Below, in pieces: positions 12,003-21,414 of a stretch of 64,000 nt of DNA (the first letter of the stretch is position 1; each line of letters opens with the position of its first letter). Source of the stretch: a bacterium (GTDB taxonomy: Bacteria > Patescibacteriota > Saccharimonadia > Saccharimonadales > Saccharimonadaceae). The notes below the pieces were generated by a model. The model saw only the letters and a list, made by a program, of their open reading frames with translations. It was not told the DNA's origin and did no database searches. Made by a program: the position numbers and the translations under genes. The stretch is taken from positions 448,757 through 512,756 of the forward strand of contig JAUMUF010000001.1 of assembly GCA_030530825.1 (NCBI GenBank), given 5' to 3'.

Positions 12003-13457
12003 TTATTCAGAATTATTTTCTGGGAGAACATTTTCTAGCCAAAGTTTCAAGTCCTCCAAAACATTTTCTTGCGCTTTGGAGAGATCTGATTGCGCGGAAA
12101 CCTCTTCCATTTCTTTCAAGAATTGCGGCAGCATTTTTTGGATATTTTCAGCGCGATATTTTTCCCACGCGGATTTTTCATCCAAGGTCAGTGATTTAGG
12201 AAAAATTCGAGCCTTGTAATGAAGTAGCAATTTTGGAAGTCGCTCATCTGTAAAATCAGGGTTAAAATCGGCAAGTTGACGCGCATTAGCATTGCGGACA
12301 GCCTCAACTTTTTTCTTATCGATGTCCGGCAAAAATCCGTCATATAGCATTTCCTCTGGCTGTTTTTCAATATTTTCTTCAGAATCGCTGTAATTTTGAC
12401 TGCGTTTCTCGAAAGCAGAACGAAGATTTTCGCAAAAAACTGGATTCTGCTTCAAAATTTCAGAGTTCTTCAAGATTTCAGCCTTGTCGATTTTAAGCCT
12501 TTCGAAATTTTCTTCCGTTAAAACACCAAATGGCGCGACCGCCGGACAGCGATTATATTGGAGAATTTTAGCAGGAATTGGCAAAAAATCCGTATTATCT
12601 CGCTCGGACCAAGAACTTTCAAGATTATCAATAATTTCTTCTACTGACATCTGTAAAAACGGCTCGGGAGAAATGCGTAAATCCCAAATGACAGCATTAC
12701 GGTTGGGTGCAGGAGCCACAATTTGCGCGGGCGAAGTCTTCTCAAACTCAGCAGAAAATCGCCCAGAAGTATAGACAAACGGTGTTGGATTTTCAAGATT
12801 AATGAGTTTCTGAACTTCCGACTTTTCTCGCATTTTTAGCAAGTAGTCCAGCATTTGGGGTTGCGATTTTTTAAGAAGTTTAGCGACCTCAATCAAGCCA
12901 ATGACATCAGCCAAAGCATCGTGGGCGTTTTCATGCTCGATGCCGTTTTCCTTCGTCAAAAGTTCGAGTTTATTTGAGGGGAATTTTTCGCCCGTTTCAG
13001 GATTTTCGACAAAAGGCCAATTGATGCCGTCAGGCCTGAGCGCGCGCACCATTCGAACAACGTCGAGAAAGTCCCAGCGACTTCGACCATCCTTCCACTG
13101 CCACTCATACGGGTCGAAAAAATTGCGCCAAAACAGATGTCGCATATGCTCATCGTCAAAGCGGATATTGTTGTAGCCGACCGCGATTGTGTCTGGCGTG
13201 AAGAATTCTTCGGCGCACATTCGAGCAAATTCCGCCTCCGTGTAGCCCTCTTCAACAGTCTGTTGCGGGCTGATTTTGGTCACCATAAGCGCGCCCGGAC
13301 TCGGCAGAACATCATCATTCAGTCGCACCAGAATATTCACAGGCTTGCCAATTGGCTCAAAATTCACATCTGTTCTCTGTCCAGCAAATTGCATAATCCG
13401 ATCTCGGCGCGGGCTAAATCCGCTGGTTTCAAGATCATAAAAAAAGAAGGTTTTCAT
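12003..13457 (-). CDS. sbcB: Exodeoxyribonuclease I (SbcB-like)
   Basis: Exonuclease I degrades single-stranded DNA 3' to 5' in repair and recombination. The DEDD core is visible: D8 and E10 in Y-D-L-E-T-S-G, then G-Y-N-N-I-R-F-D-D-E, and H-D-A-L-A-D-V for the last Asp. The ExoI SH3-like and C-terminal regions complete 484 residues, close to E. coli SbcB (475). It ends convergently with rarA. The ATG at 13457 lies six bases after TAAAAT on the minus strand and has no Shine-Dalgarno, so it is probably leaderless. Confidence 0.9.
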   Translation of the reverse strand: MKTFFFYDLETSGFSPRRDRIMQFAGQRTDVNFEPIGKPVNILVRLNDDVLPSPGALMVTKISPQQTVEEGYTEAEFARMCAEEFFTPDTIAVGYNNIRFDDEHMRHLFWRNFFDPYEWQWKDGRSRWDFLDVVRMVRALRPDGINWPFVENPETGEKFPSNKLELLTKENGIEHENAHDALADVIGLIEVAKLLKKSQPQMLDYLLKMREKSEVQKLINLENPTPFVYTSGRFSAEFEKTSPAQIVAPAPNRNAVIWDLRISPEPFLQMSVEEIIDNLESSWSERDNTDFLPIPAKILQYNRCPAVAPFGVLTEENFERLKIDKAEILKNSEILKQNPVFCENLRSAFEKRSQNYSDSEENIEKQPEEMLYDGFLPDIDKKKVEAVRNANARQLADFNPDFTDERLPKLLLHYKARIFPKSLTLDEKSAWEKYRAENIQKMLPQFLKEMEEVSAQSDLSKAQENVLEDLKLWLENVLPENNSE

Positions 13458-13519
13458 ACTTTGATTTTACATTATTTTAACTCAAAAAGCAAATGCTTTG
13501 AATTTTTGCCTGAATGTGT

Positions 13520-13599
13520 TATAATTTATTTGTTGTCGAAGTTTTTCAAAACTTCACTCGACTAGCCAGAGAAAGGCTCGCACATTAAAGGAGGAAAAA
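13520..13599 (+). promoter_or_regulatory. Promoter and hairpin-rich leader of the 13600/13786 gene pair
   Basis: TGTGTTATAAT gives an extended -10 (TATAAT 13520-13525). In the leader, AAGTTTT (13539-13545) pairs with AAAACTT (13548-13554), and the flanking GTCG pairs with CGAC. A second hairpin AGCC/GGCT follows, then the strong Shine-Dalgarno AAAGGAGG just before the ATG at 13600. The folded leader could control translation or mRNA stability; no known riboswitch is recognised. Confidence 0.5.
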
Positions 13600-13755
13600 A
13601 TGACAAATCCATTCCCATACTCTACAAATCCTACTGGCCTTGCGCTACACATAACCGGAAAGTTGATCGAAAAACCTTACGGAAACAAGGGCAATAATCA
13701 CACTTCGAAAGACAAAAAAGAAGTTTTTCGAAAAGATGAAGAGGCGGAAAAATAA
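13600..13755 (+). CDS. Small hydrophilic protein (51 aa), unknown
   Basis: The ORF starts MTNPFPYSTNPTGLALHITG and ends in a Lys/Glu/Asp-rich tail (K-D-K-K-E-V-F-R-K-D-E-E). It has no membrane segment and no family I recognise. Support comes from the extended -10 promoter, the very strong AAAGGAGG Shine-Dalgarno at the right spacing, and a second Shine-Dalgarno-led gene 30 nt downstream. This makes a likely two-gene operon closed by the terminator at 14089. Confidence 0.65.
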   Translation: MTNPFPYSTNPTGLALHITGKLIEKPYGNKGNNHTSKDKKEVFRKDEEAEK

Positions 13756-13785
13756 CCGCATTCCGAAGAAGTAGGAGGTTCTTAT

Positions 13786-14076
13786 ATGGTTTTCAACCCT
13801 TTTGAAAAACCCACCCCGATCACGATGGGGGATTTTCTATATAGTCCATCTAAGGGACACCTACCGCTCGCTATCATGCGATATGACGTACCAGAGATGA
13901 TGAAATCAAAGACAGCAACTTTGATTTTTTCAAATATCGAATATGCATTTTTCGAAATAGCGAGAGATATTCCAGATAAAGCATCTCTCGAGGTCGTAAA
14001 ATCGGCCTTCGAGAGTATGCTCAGCAAAGAAAGGATCGAAGAGATCGTCAATTTTGTCGAGAGCCTTCGAAAATAA
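13786..14076 (+). CDS. Unknown soluble protein (96 aa)
   Basis: I do not recognise the family. The N-terminus is M-V-F-N-P-F-E-K-P, and N-P-F is also found near the start of the preceding 51-aa protein. The rest is a mixed alpha/beta sequence ending in an amphipathic helix (S-K-E-R-I-E-E-I-V-N-F-V-E-S-L). It has no signal peptide and no cysteines. GTAGGAGG at 13771-13778 gives a strong ribosome binding site for the ATG at 13786. It is the second gene of a short operon ending in a good terminator. Confidence 0.7.
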   Translation: MVFNPFEKPTPITMGDFLYSPSKGHLPLAIMRYDVPEMMKSKTATLIFSNIEYAFFEIARDIPDKASLEVVKSAFESMLSKERIEEIVNFVESLRK

Positions 14077-14088
14077 ACTCCAAAAAGC

Positions 14089-14119
14089 ACCGCCATTCAC
14101 TCGAAAGGCGGTTTTCTTT

Positions 14120-14121
<2 letters not shown>
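14089..14121 (+). terminator. Terminator of the 13600/13786 operon
   Basis: ACCGCC (14089-14094) pairs with GGCGGT (14107-14112), then TTTCTTTTT. The convergent obg gene stops at its edge. Confidence 0.8.
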
Positions 14122-15507
<1,386 letters not shown>

Positions 15508-15513
15508 TAATTT

Positions 15514-16677
15514 TTAGTGAATGAAGTTGGACACTTGTGACGCTGGAATAGTCCTTCGGCTTGTCACGCCAAGACCACGAGTGTTCATCTCGCTAACAGT
15601 GATTGTTCCATCGGCATGAACAGCCTCGACATAAGCAACGTGTCCCCAACCGGACATACCACCAGCATAAGGGTTCCATTGCGCAATTGAACCTACAGCT
15701 GGAGTTGAATCAACTTTATAACCAGCTGCTCGCGCGCTATATGCCCAACTTGATGCGTTACCCCAGAAACTTCCGATATCTGGACGAAGGTTATAAACAT
15801 ACCAAGTACAGTTACCCCAAGCGTAAGCATTCCCGGCTTTAGCGTTGTAGTTGGAAGCAATAATTGCAGAATTGGAAACTGACGATTGAGAAACACCATA
15901 AGAAGCCGAAAATCGTCGAGCAACTGGAGCGACATAATCTGGGCGTTCTTTTTCCGGTAAAATACCGCCAGGGATGACAATTTCTTTTCCTGCTTCGAGT
16001 TTATTATTTTCTATATTATTGTAAGAAAGAATTCGCTCAAGGCTTGCTTCATATTTTTTAGCAATTTCTTCGAGATTGTCTTCGGCTTTTGGCGAATATA
16101 CAATACCATCAACCGGCAAGATACGGATTTCTTTGCCCGCTTCAAGCTTGCCACCCTTGATATTATTCACCCATTTAATAGTTTGTGCAGTAATACCGAA
16201 TTTCTCCGACACTTTAGCGATATCTTCTTCGGACTCTGCCTTATAGGTCTTAATCTCACGGTTCTCGTTGGCAACTTCAAGGATCTTAGGCTTTTCTACC
16301 ACACCAGAAGTCTCGGTAGAAGAATCCTGAAGTACAGAAACTGAAACGGATAGGCTGGCAGTGTTTGGCGCAACAGAAAGGTTGGCGCTCTCTGCCAAGT
16401 TGGCTACTAAGTTAGTTTCAGAAACTGTATCAACAGAAGCAGGCTTGCTTTCTACCTGAGATATAACAGAAGTTGTTTCTGTCGGCGCAATACTATTTAC
16501 TTGAGATTCTTTCTCTAAAGGATTGGATCCAAGTATAGCTAAAGTACCTACTGCAATAAATACAGCAGAGTACATTAGTGTTGTTTTGTTATTAAATTTA
16601 CCCAAAAATCCAGAAATTTTAGCAGATCTTGAGTGTTTAGAATTCAAAATTTCAATTTTTGGTGATTTTTTCACCAT
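15514..16677 (-). CDS. Cell wall hydrolase with two LysM repeats and a CHAP domain
   Basis: This is likely a peptidoglycan amidase or endopeptidase used in wall growth or division. A basic N-terminus and one membrane helix (about residues 34-50) anchor or export it. A Ser/Thr/Val-rich linker follows, then two LysM modules (ending K-L-E-A-G-K-E-I-R-I-L-P and K-L-E-A-G-K-E-I-V-I-P-G). The C-terminal CHAP domain has catalytic Cys290 (G-N-C-T-W) and His346 (W-G-H-V-A-Y-V-E). The product is 387 residues. It has its own promoter, a leader of about 198 nt and a terminator, unlike its leaderless neighbours. No clear Shine-Dalgarno lies at the usual distance from the ATG; GGGAG is more than 20 nt upstream. 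Confidence 0.9.
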   Translation of the reverse strand: MVKKSPKIEILNSKHSRSAKISGFLGKFNNKTTLMYSAVFIAVGTLAILGSNPLEKESQVNSIAPTETTSVISQVESKPASVDTVSETNLVANLAESANLSVAPNTASLSVSVSVLQDSSTETSGVVEKPKILEVANENREIKTYKAESEEDIAKVSEKFGITAQTIKWVNNIKGGKLEAGKEIRILPVDGIVYSPKAEDNLEEIAKKYEASLERILSYNNIENNKLEAGKEIVIPGGILPEKERPDYVAPVARRFSASYGVSQSSVSNSAIIASNYNAKAGNAYAWGNCTWYVYNLRPDIGSFWGNASSWAYSARAAGYKVDSTPAVGSIAQWNPYAGGMSGWGHVAYVEAVHADGTITVSEMNTRGLGVTSRRTIPASQVSNFIH

Positions 16678-16875
16678 TTGTTGATTACGAATAATCTTTC
16701 TCCCGCAGACGCATTACTGCGCCGCACTACCTTAGTTTTGTCCCTCTATTGAGACGAGCACGGTGTCGACCTTTATTAGTTAATATTAGTTTAAATCGTG
16801 CGCTCTTACGACAATTTCTGGCAGGTGCCTCGCTGATAAAATCTCAATTCTCCATAAATTTTTACCACGATTTAC
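16678..16875 (-). promoter_or_regulatory. Long structured 5' leader of the LysM-CHAP gene (candidate cis-regulatory RNA)
   Basis: The distance from the promoter to the ATG leaves about 198 nt untranslated. Read on minus, ATTGAGA (16848-16842) pairs perfectly with TCTCAAT (16754-16748), enclosing about 90 nt. Inside, GAGCGCACG (16805-16797) pairs with CGTGCTC (16762-16756) with a one-base bulge, and a small GGC/GCC hairpin lies at 16830-16819. Downstream, CGCAG pairs with CTGCG before the start. This resembles an aptamer plus expression platform, but it matches no riboswitch class I know. Confidence 0.5.
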
Positions 16876-16881
16876 ATCCGT

Positions 16882-16910
16882 ATTTTACCAAAAAATACCC
16901 CAAAAGTCAA
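16882..16910 (-). promoter_or_regulatory. Promoter of the LysM-CHAP gene
   Basis: Read on minus: TTGACT (16910-16905), 17 bases, TAAAAT (16887-16882). The transcript should start near 16875. Confidence 0.7.
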
Positions 16911-16934
16911 GGTTTTAGGGCATTTTAACACAAG

Positions 16935-17987
16935 TTAAATGATTTTACATTTTTCTTTACAGTGGTTGACTATATTCTTCTCGTGATCAGCAGAAGTTTT
17001 ACCAAAATAAGTCTGGTCATCATCCCCACTTAGAAAGAATAAATAATCGTGCTCAGCAGGTTCAGCCACCGCATTTAGAGCGGATAAACTTGGCGTTGAG
17101 ATAGGTGTTGGTGTTAATCCAGGATTGATGCGGAGATTATATGGAGAACTTAACTGCGTATCACGCGCCACCCCTGTTTTATCGGCGATATACTGATAAG
17201 TTACATCTGATCCAAGATTCATTCCCTGCTTCATTCTATTAAAGAAAACGCCAGCAATTTGCCTTTGGTCTTCGCAAATCAACTTTGCTCCACAGCCAAT
17301 AGATTCTTTTTGAACAATTGACGCTAAGGTTATACCTTGGTAAAGATTAAGGTCGCGTTTCTTGAATTTTTCAGCAAGATCCATCTCTTTGATCTTCTTT
17401 TCAAAGTCCAAGAAAAATCTCGAAATCACCACTTTAGCACTCGTGCCTTTTTCGAAGATATGTGTCTCGCCATAAAAATAACCTTCAAGGTCCGCATCAG
17501 CAGGCTTATCGGCAAAAAGCACAGGGAAATCTTTGGAGTAATCCAATTTTAAGGCTTCATCAACTTCCTGTTCGGAAAATCCAGCAGAGATTAACGATTT
17601 CTTTGCACCACCCACCGTGCCACCGGGCAAAAATGTGACCGCAAAAGTCTTCTGAACTTGGCCAGAATTCAAAATCTCCAAAATCTCTGGAATAGACTTC
17701 TCTCCTTCAAATTTATATACTCCAGCCTTGAAATCTGTTTTTTTGTTGAACTTAGCATAAAATTCAAAAGATTTTTTATTAGAAATCCAGCCGAAATTCT
17801 TTAATTTTTCTGCGATTTGCGGTAAAGTTTCACCAGAATTGACGATAATTTGCGTATCTTGTCCGCGAGTTTTTACAGATATATCGTTAAAATATTTGAA
17901 CATAACCGTGCCGCCAAAAGAAAACAAGGGGAGCAAAATCACCAATAAAATTAGCCCAATCTTCTTAAAATTTTTCTTCTTCTCCAC
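16935..17987 (-). CDS. mltG: Endolytic murein transglycosylase MltG (YceG-like)
   Basis: MltG cleaves nascent glycan strands at the membrane and limits peptidoglycan chain length. One N-terminal helix (about residues 9-29) anchors it. A LysM-like segment (V-N-S-G-E-T-L-P-Q-I-A-E-K-L) follows, then the YceG catalytic domain with the active Glu in S-I-V-Q-K-E-S and the later P-Y-N-L-R-I-N-P-G-L-T-P-T-P-I segment. The 350 residues match the family. The start is GTG at 17987, preceded by AAGGTGG. It follows ruvX by 11 nt, a common mltG-ruvX arrangement. Confidence 0.93.
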   Translation of the reverse strand: MEKKKNFKKIGLILLVILLPLFSFGGTVMFKYFNDISVKTRGQDTQIIVNSGETLPQIAEKLKNFGWISNKKSFEFYAKFNKKTDFKAGVYKFEGEKSIPEILEILNSGQVQKTFAVTFLPGGTVGGAKKSLISAGFSEQEVDEALKLDYSKDFPVLFADKPADADLEGYFYGETHIFEKGTSAKVVISRFFLDFEKKIKEMDLAEKFKKRDLNLYQGITLASIVQKESIGCGAKLICEDQRQIAGVFFNRMKQGMNLGSDVTYQYIADKTGVARDTQLSSPYNLRINPGLTPTPISTPSLSALNAVAEPAEHDYLFFLSGDDDQTYFGKTSADHEKNIVNHCKEKCKII

Positions 17988-17998
17988 TTTCCACCTTT

Positions 17999-18409
17999 CT
18001 AAAAATTCTCTTCTAAATAATCTTGTAAAATCAAAGCCGCCGCATTCATATCGATATCAGCCTTGGAGTATGGCTTTTTATAACTTTTGAGCAAATTTTC
18101 AGCCTGAACGCTCGTCAAACTCTCATCTTGAAAAACAATTTTTCCAACCAAATCTTCAAAATTTTGTGCGAAGTTTTTAGTGAAGACGCTTTGAGCAGTC
18201 TCTTCTCCGCTCAAATTTCTAGGTAGGCCCACGACAAGAGTATCTATCTCTTCTGCCGCTATGATTTTAGCAATCTGCTCGATTTCTGATCCAGAATCAT
18301 CCGTCTCAACAGTAGTAAATGGGATCGAAATCCTAATACTAGAATCCGCCAGGGCAACGCCAATTCTGCGAGTGCCGACATCCAAGCACATTAATTTACG
18401 AGTTTTCAT
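17999..18409 (-). CDS. ruvX: Putative pre-16S rRNA nuclease / Holliday junction resolvase-like RuvX (YqgF)
   Basis: YqgF/RuvX proteins have an RNase H fold and process the 5' end of 16S rRNA. The catalytic Asp is in L-D-V-G-T-R-R-I-G-V-A-L. V-V-G-L-P-R-N-L-S-G, D-E-S-L-T-S and the terminal D-M-N-A-A-A-L-I-L-Q segment complete the family pattern. The length of 136 residues is typical. The start overlaps the stop of the previous gene as TAATG, indicating coupling. mltG follows closely. Confidence 0.92.
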   Translation of the reverse strand: MKTRKLMCLDVGTRRIGVALADSSIRISIPFTTVETDDSGSEIEQIAKIIAAEEIDTLVVGLPRNLSGEETAQSVFTKNFAQNFEDLVGKIVFQDESLTSVQAENLLKSYKKPYSKADIDMNAAALILQDYLEENF

Positions 18410-20025
18410 TATTCTACCGTAAATTTAATTGTGATTTTTTTGTCATCATTTGGAATCTTAGAAACCCAGAAATATGAGAATTTCACATCGACATTTCGAA
18501 CGCCTTCGATAGCCTCAATTTTAGATTGAACTTCGCCAAAAACTTTGCCTTTGATTTGGTTTTTAAGTTCTGATTCATTAATCTTAGGACCGATTTTTGC
18601 GGTAGCAGAGATATTGGCACTTGACTCACCGGAGTTAAAATTAGTAATTTGGAAATCTTTAATTCCTTCACCAAAGATCTGTTTAGAATCAGCCTTAATT
18701 TTAGAATTGGTCAAGTTTTTAAGATATTGGTCGATATCATTTTTTGAAATTGCGGAAATTCGATATTTAGATTTAATTTTAGCGACTGCACCATTTGGCG
18801 CCTCTTGGCCGACATTAGGAGAAAGTTCAATTTCACCAGTTTCTATGGCGTAACTTTCATCAATGATCTTGAAATTACTATCAAATTTGGCAAGAAGTTC
18901 ATTCTTTACGCCATCATTTTTAGCCTCGCTAAGTTTTTGGCGGGCCGCATTTACATCATTTTCACTCACAACTTTGTAAGTTCTCTTACTTCCGCCAGAA
19001 AGTTGTCCTCCATTAGCAGAAACGCCATCAACAGATGAAGAATATCTTTGCGCAGGCAAATTACACTGCTCTCCAATCTGTGTTGCTCGAATGTTCACAG
19101 AAGTAGAGCCAGCAGTAACCGACCCGCCTCGAAGTCGCGCGCCAGGAATTGTTGCAGTCCCAGTAGTTACAAAATTACATCCTCCAGCAGAAAAAGCCGT
19201 TCCAGATTTGACAGTTACAGGATCACTCTCTGTGCTCTGCGACAATGTTAAAGTTCCACTCGCCGCCTCACCATCTTCTTTGGTGCCAGTAGCCTCAAAT
19301 TTAATTTCTTCAACTTTTTCAACTACTTCAGTTTTTAGTGGCAAAATTCCTTTTCCAGAATCAATTTCTGCCGCAGAAGTTGAAAGCGAAACCTTCTCAG
19401 AAATATTCAGATCAGAAGTTTTAGCAGAAATTGTCACCGTTGCTGCTGGCGCAAAGACAATCGCCCAGACCAAGGAAGCAATTAAAACGAGACTAAGTCC
19501 GCCAAAAATAAAAATCTTCTTTCGGAAAGCGTTAAAATTAGGAACTTTAATCGCAGATTTTTTGCGGGCGTCTTTTTTGACCTCCGGCTTGGCTTTCGAA
19601 AAAGTCTTATTATCATCAATGTCAAGATTATCAAGCATCTCCGCTTCTTTTTCATCCTTGCTCTTTCCAGCAAATTCAGCCACAGGCAGAGCCTCGCCAT
19701 CGATGACATCTTCTCCATCAACCTCCAAAACATCAATTTCTGGAATTTCTGGCTTGCTTTGAAGAGTTTTAGCGACAGGAATTGAAGCAGACCCAGCCAT
19801 TGTTACAAGAGATGGATTGCTTGTCACTATCACAATTCTTTTGCCGACTTTGGTCGAAGTTTTGGCTAAAAGGCGCAAATTTACACTACTTCGAAGAACG
19901 CCAATACTTTTAGGTGGCACAATTGCGATGATTTTTTCTTTCGAATTTTTAACCTTTTCGACAATATCGGTGATATCATCCTCGATATCTATATAGATTA
20001 CATCTTTTTTAATCTTTTCTTCCAT
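18409..20025 (-). CDS. Bitopic membrane protein, baseplate-J-like extracellular part (538 aa)
   Basis: The cytoplasmic N-terminal 165 residues begin with an alpha/beta segment (I-I-A-I-V-P-P, then R-I-V-I-V-T-S-N), then an acidic/lysine linker. One helix lies at about residues 171-191. The external part is Ser/Thr/Gly-rich and resembles baseplate-J/VgrG-like proteins that I associate with candidate-phyla genomes; this is from general memory, not a search. Two cysteines may pair. It sits between an FtsA-like gene (12-nt gap) and ruvX (overlap), with GAGGTAAG before the ATG. It may be a membrane partner of the FtsA-like ATPase in division or pilus-type assembly. Confidence 0.6.
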   Translation of the reverse strand: MEEKIKKDVIYIDIEDDITDIVEKVKNSKEKIIAIVPPKSIGVLRSSVNLRLLAKTSTKVGKRIVIVTSNPSLVTMAGSASIPVAKTLQSKPEIPEIDVLEVDGEDVIDGEALPVAEFAGKSKDEKEAEMLDNLDIDDNKTFSKAKPEVKKDARKKSAIKVPNFNAFRKKIFIFGGLSLVLIASLVWAIVFAPAATVTISAKTSDLNISEKVSLSTSAAEIDSGKGILPLKTEVVEKVEEIKFEATGTKEDGEAASGTLTLSQSTESDPVTVKSGTAFSAGGCNFVTTGTATIPGARLRGGSVTAGSTSVNIRATQIGEQCNLPAQRYSSSVDGVSANGGQLSGGSKRTYKVVSENDVNAARQKLSEAKNDGVKNELLAKFDSNFKIIDESYAIETGEIELSPNVGQEAPNGAVAKIKSKYRISAISKNDIDQYLKNLTNSKIKADSKQIFGEGIKDFQITNFNSGESSANISATAKIGPKINESELKNQIKGKVFGEVQSKIEAIEGVRNVDVKFSYFWVSKIPNDDKKITIKFTVE

Positions 20026-20037
20026 TTCTTACCTCTG

Positions 20038-21297
20038 TTAATTTCGCAAAATCTTGTTTAACTTGTCCTTAAAACTTTCATTCGAATTATCCGCGCTCCC
20101 TAAAGTATCGTATCCGACTCGGAGAAGACCCATTGCTGTGATAAAGGTGTGGTCGGTGATTTTGCCAGTCTTGTCGGTAATTCCAGAAACTTCTTCTGGC
20201 TGAATGTGCTTGACTACGGGCTTTTTAGAGAAAGGTAAATCTTGCCACCAATCGGTTTTCCTGAGAGAATCCGCGAGATTAGAAAGGCTCGCCCCGCCAC
20301 CACAAAGCAAAATTTTGTTAGGTAGATAATCCACATTGTCAAAGTCGCCCAAGGCAAGTTCAACCCCGGAGAGCCAAACTTCGAGAGTTTTTTCAACAGA
20401 TTCAAGTGCTTGCTTGCCCACTTCAGATTTGAGGTTTTCACCATTAAGGCTAAGTTTCAATTTCTCCGCATTTTTGTAAGAAAGGCTCATCTCGTTGGCA
20501 ATCTGATTAGTGAAACTCCTACCGCCAATACCAAACATTTTAGTGCCTTCAACACCACCATCATTAACAACCGCGATGTCTGTTGTTCCACCGCCAACAT
20601 CCGCCAAAATCGCCGTAAAATTGCTCGAAGAATCAGTACCAATAACACTTCTTGCTACAGCAAAAGGCTCGGCTGCAACCGCCAAAAGGTCAAGTGCGAG
20701 TTCATTGGCCACACGCTCAATCGCGCCAATATGAACAGTTGGCGCAAATGCAGTATAAATCTGGATTGCCACATCCTTACCCTGAAATCCAATTGGGTTG
20801 GAAACTTTATAACCATCTATATGAATTCCAACAATCGCGGAGTTGACAAGTTTAATCTCTGCTTCTTTATTGCCGGTTTCGAGAGCAATTTCTCGCTGTG
20901 CTTTGAGTTGAGCCCTTTCGTGAATTTTATCAATAATAAATTCCATTTCCGCTTCATCCAATGGTTTATTGGGCTGCGGCCTTCTATATCTAATAGTGTT
21001 GGTTGAGCCTTTAACGAGTTCTCCAGCAATGCCAACGATCGCAAGCGTCGCCTGAACGCCTGCTTCATCCTCTGCTTCAATCAAAGCATTCTCACAATTT
21101 TGAACCACACTGGCAATATCAGCAATCGCCCCAGAATGCATATCTGAAACCTGTTGCCGTGCTCGACCAACGCCGACAACCTTAAGGTCGTCGCCATCAA
21201 CTTCAGCGATTAGCGCCTTAACAAACTCAGTTCCAATGTCAAGCGCAACAATATAATTATCAGTGGCGGGTTGTGGTTGCTTATTTTTGAAAAACAT
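20038..21297 (-). CDS. FtsA-like / PilM-like actin-family ATPase
   Basis: The product (419 aa) has an actin-like ATPase fold: phosphate-1 V-A-L-D-I-G-T, phosphate-2 L-A-D-V-G-G-G-T-T-D-I-A, and the adenosine motif L-C-G-G-G-A-S. An SHS2-type insertion (about residues 85-200) fits FtsA or PilM. The last residues (F-K-D-K-L-N-K-I-L-R-N) form an amphipathic helix like the membrane-targeting tail of FtsA, which tethers FtsZ, so division is the favoured role. I use the ATG at 21297 (M-F-F-K-N-K), nine bases after TATAAT; an upstream in-frame ATG at 21318 would overlap that box. It precedes a bitopic protein gene. Confidence 0.8.
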   Translation of the reverse strand: MFFKNKQPQPATDNYIVALDIGTEFVKALIAEVDGDDLKVVGVGRARQQVSDMHSGAIADIASVVQNCENALIEAEDEAGVQATLAIVGIAGELVKGSTNTIRYRRPQPNKPLDEAEMEFIIDKIHERAQLKAQREIALETGNKEAEIKLVNSAIVGIHIDGYKVSNPIGFQGKDVAIQIYTAFAPTVHIGAIERVANELALDLLAVAAEPFAVARSVIGTDSSSNFTAILADVGGGTTDIAVVNDGGVEGTKMFGIGGRSFTNQIANEMSLSYKNAEKLKLSLNGENLKSEVGKQALESVEKTLEVWLSGVELALGDFDNVDYLPNKILLCGGGASLSNLADSLRKTDWWQDLPFSKKPVVKHIQPEEVSGITDKTGKITDHTFITAMGLLRVGYDTLGSADNSNESFKDKLNKILRN

Positions 21298-21371
21298 AGT
21301 AATTTTATTATATCGCACTTATGGTTTTTGGTCAAATTTTTATACCCAAAAACCTGAAAACTTGTTTTTTT

Positions 21372-21409
21372 GAAAAAAATCAGCCCAAAGTCGAAACTTT
21401 AGACTGATT
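21372..21409 (-). terminator. alaS terminator
   Basis: On minus, AATCAGTCTAAAGT pairs with ACTTTGGGCTGATT around a TTCG loop, followed by a T-run. Confidence 0.85.
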
Positions 21410-21414
21410 CAATT

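Noticed and set aside
16678-16875. A ydaO/yuaA c-di-AMP riboswitch on the LysM-CHAP gene
   Set aside because: The gene type fits, but the conserved core sequences of that class are not visible; only general folding is supported, so it is reported as an unknown leader.
19091-19762. Long plus-strand ORF (223 aa) opposite the bitopic protein gene
   Set aside because: It is antisense to a well-supported gene, has low-complexity Ser/Ala sequence with no domain and no ribosome site. The same applies to similar antisense ORFs at 28814-29551, 29693-30403 and 48908-50098.
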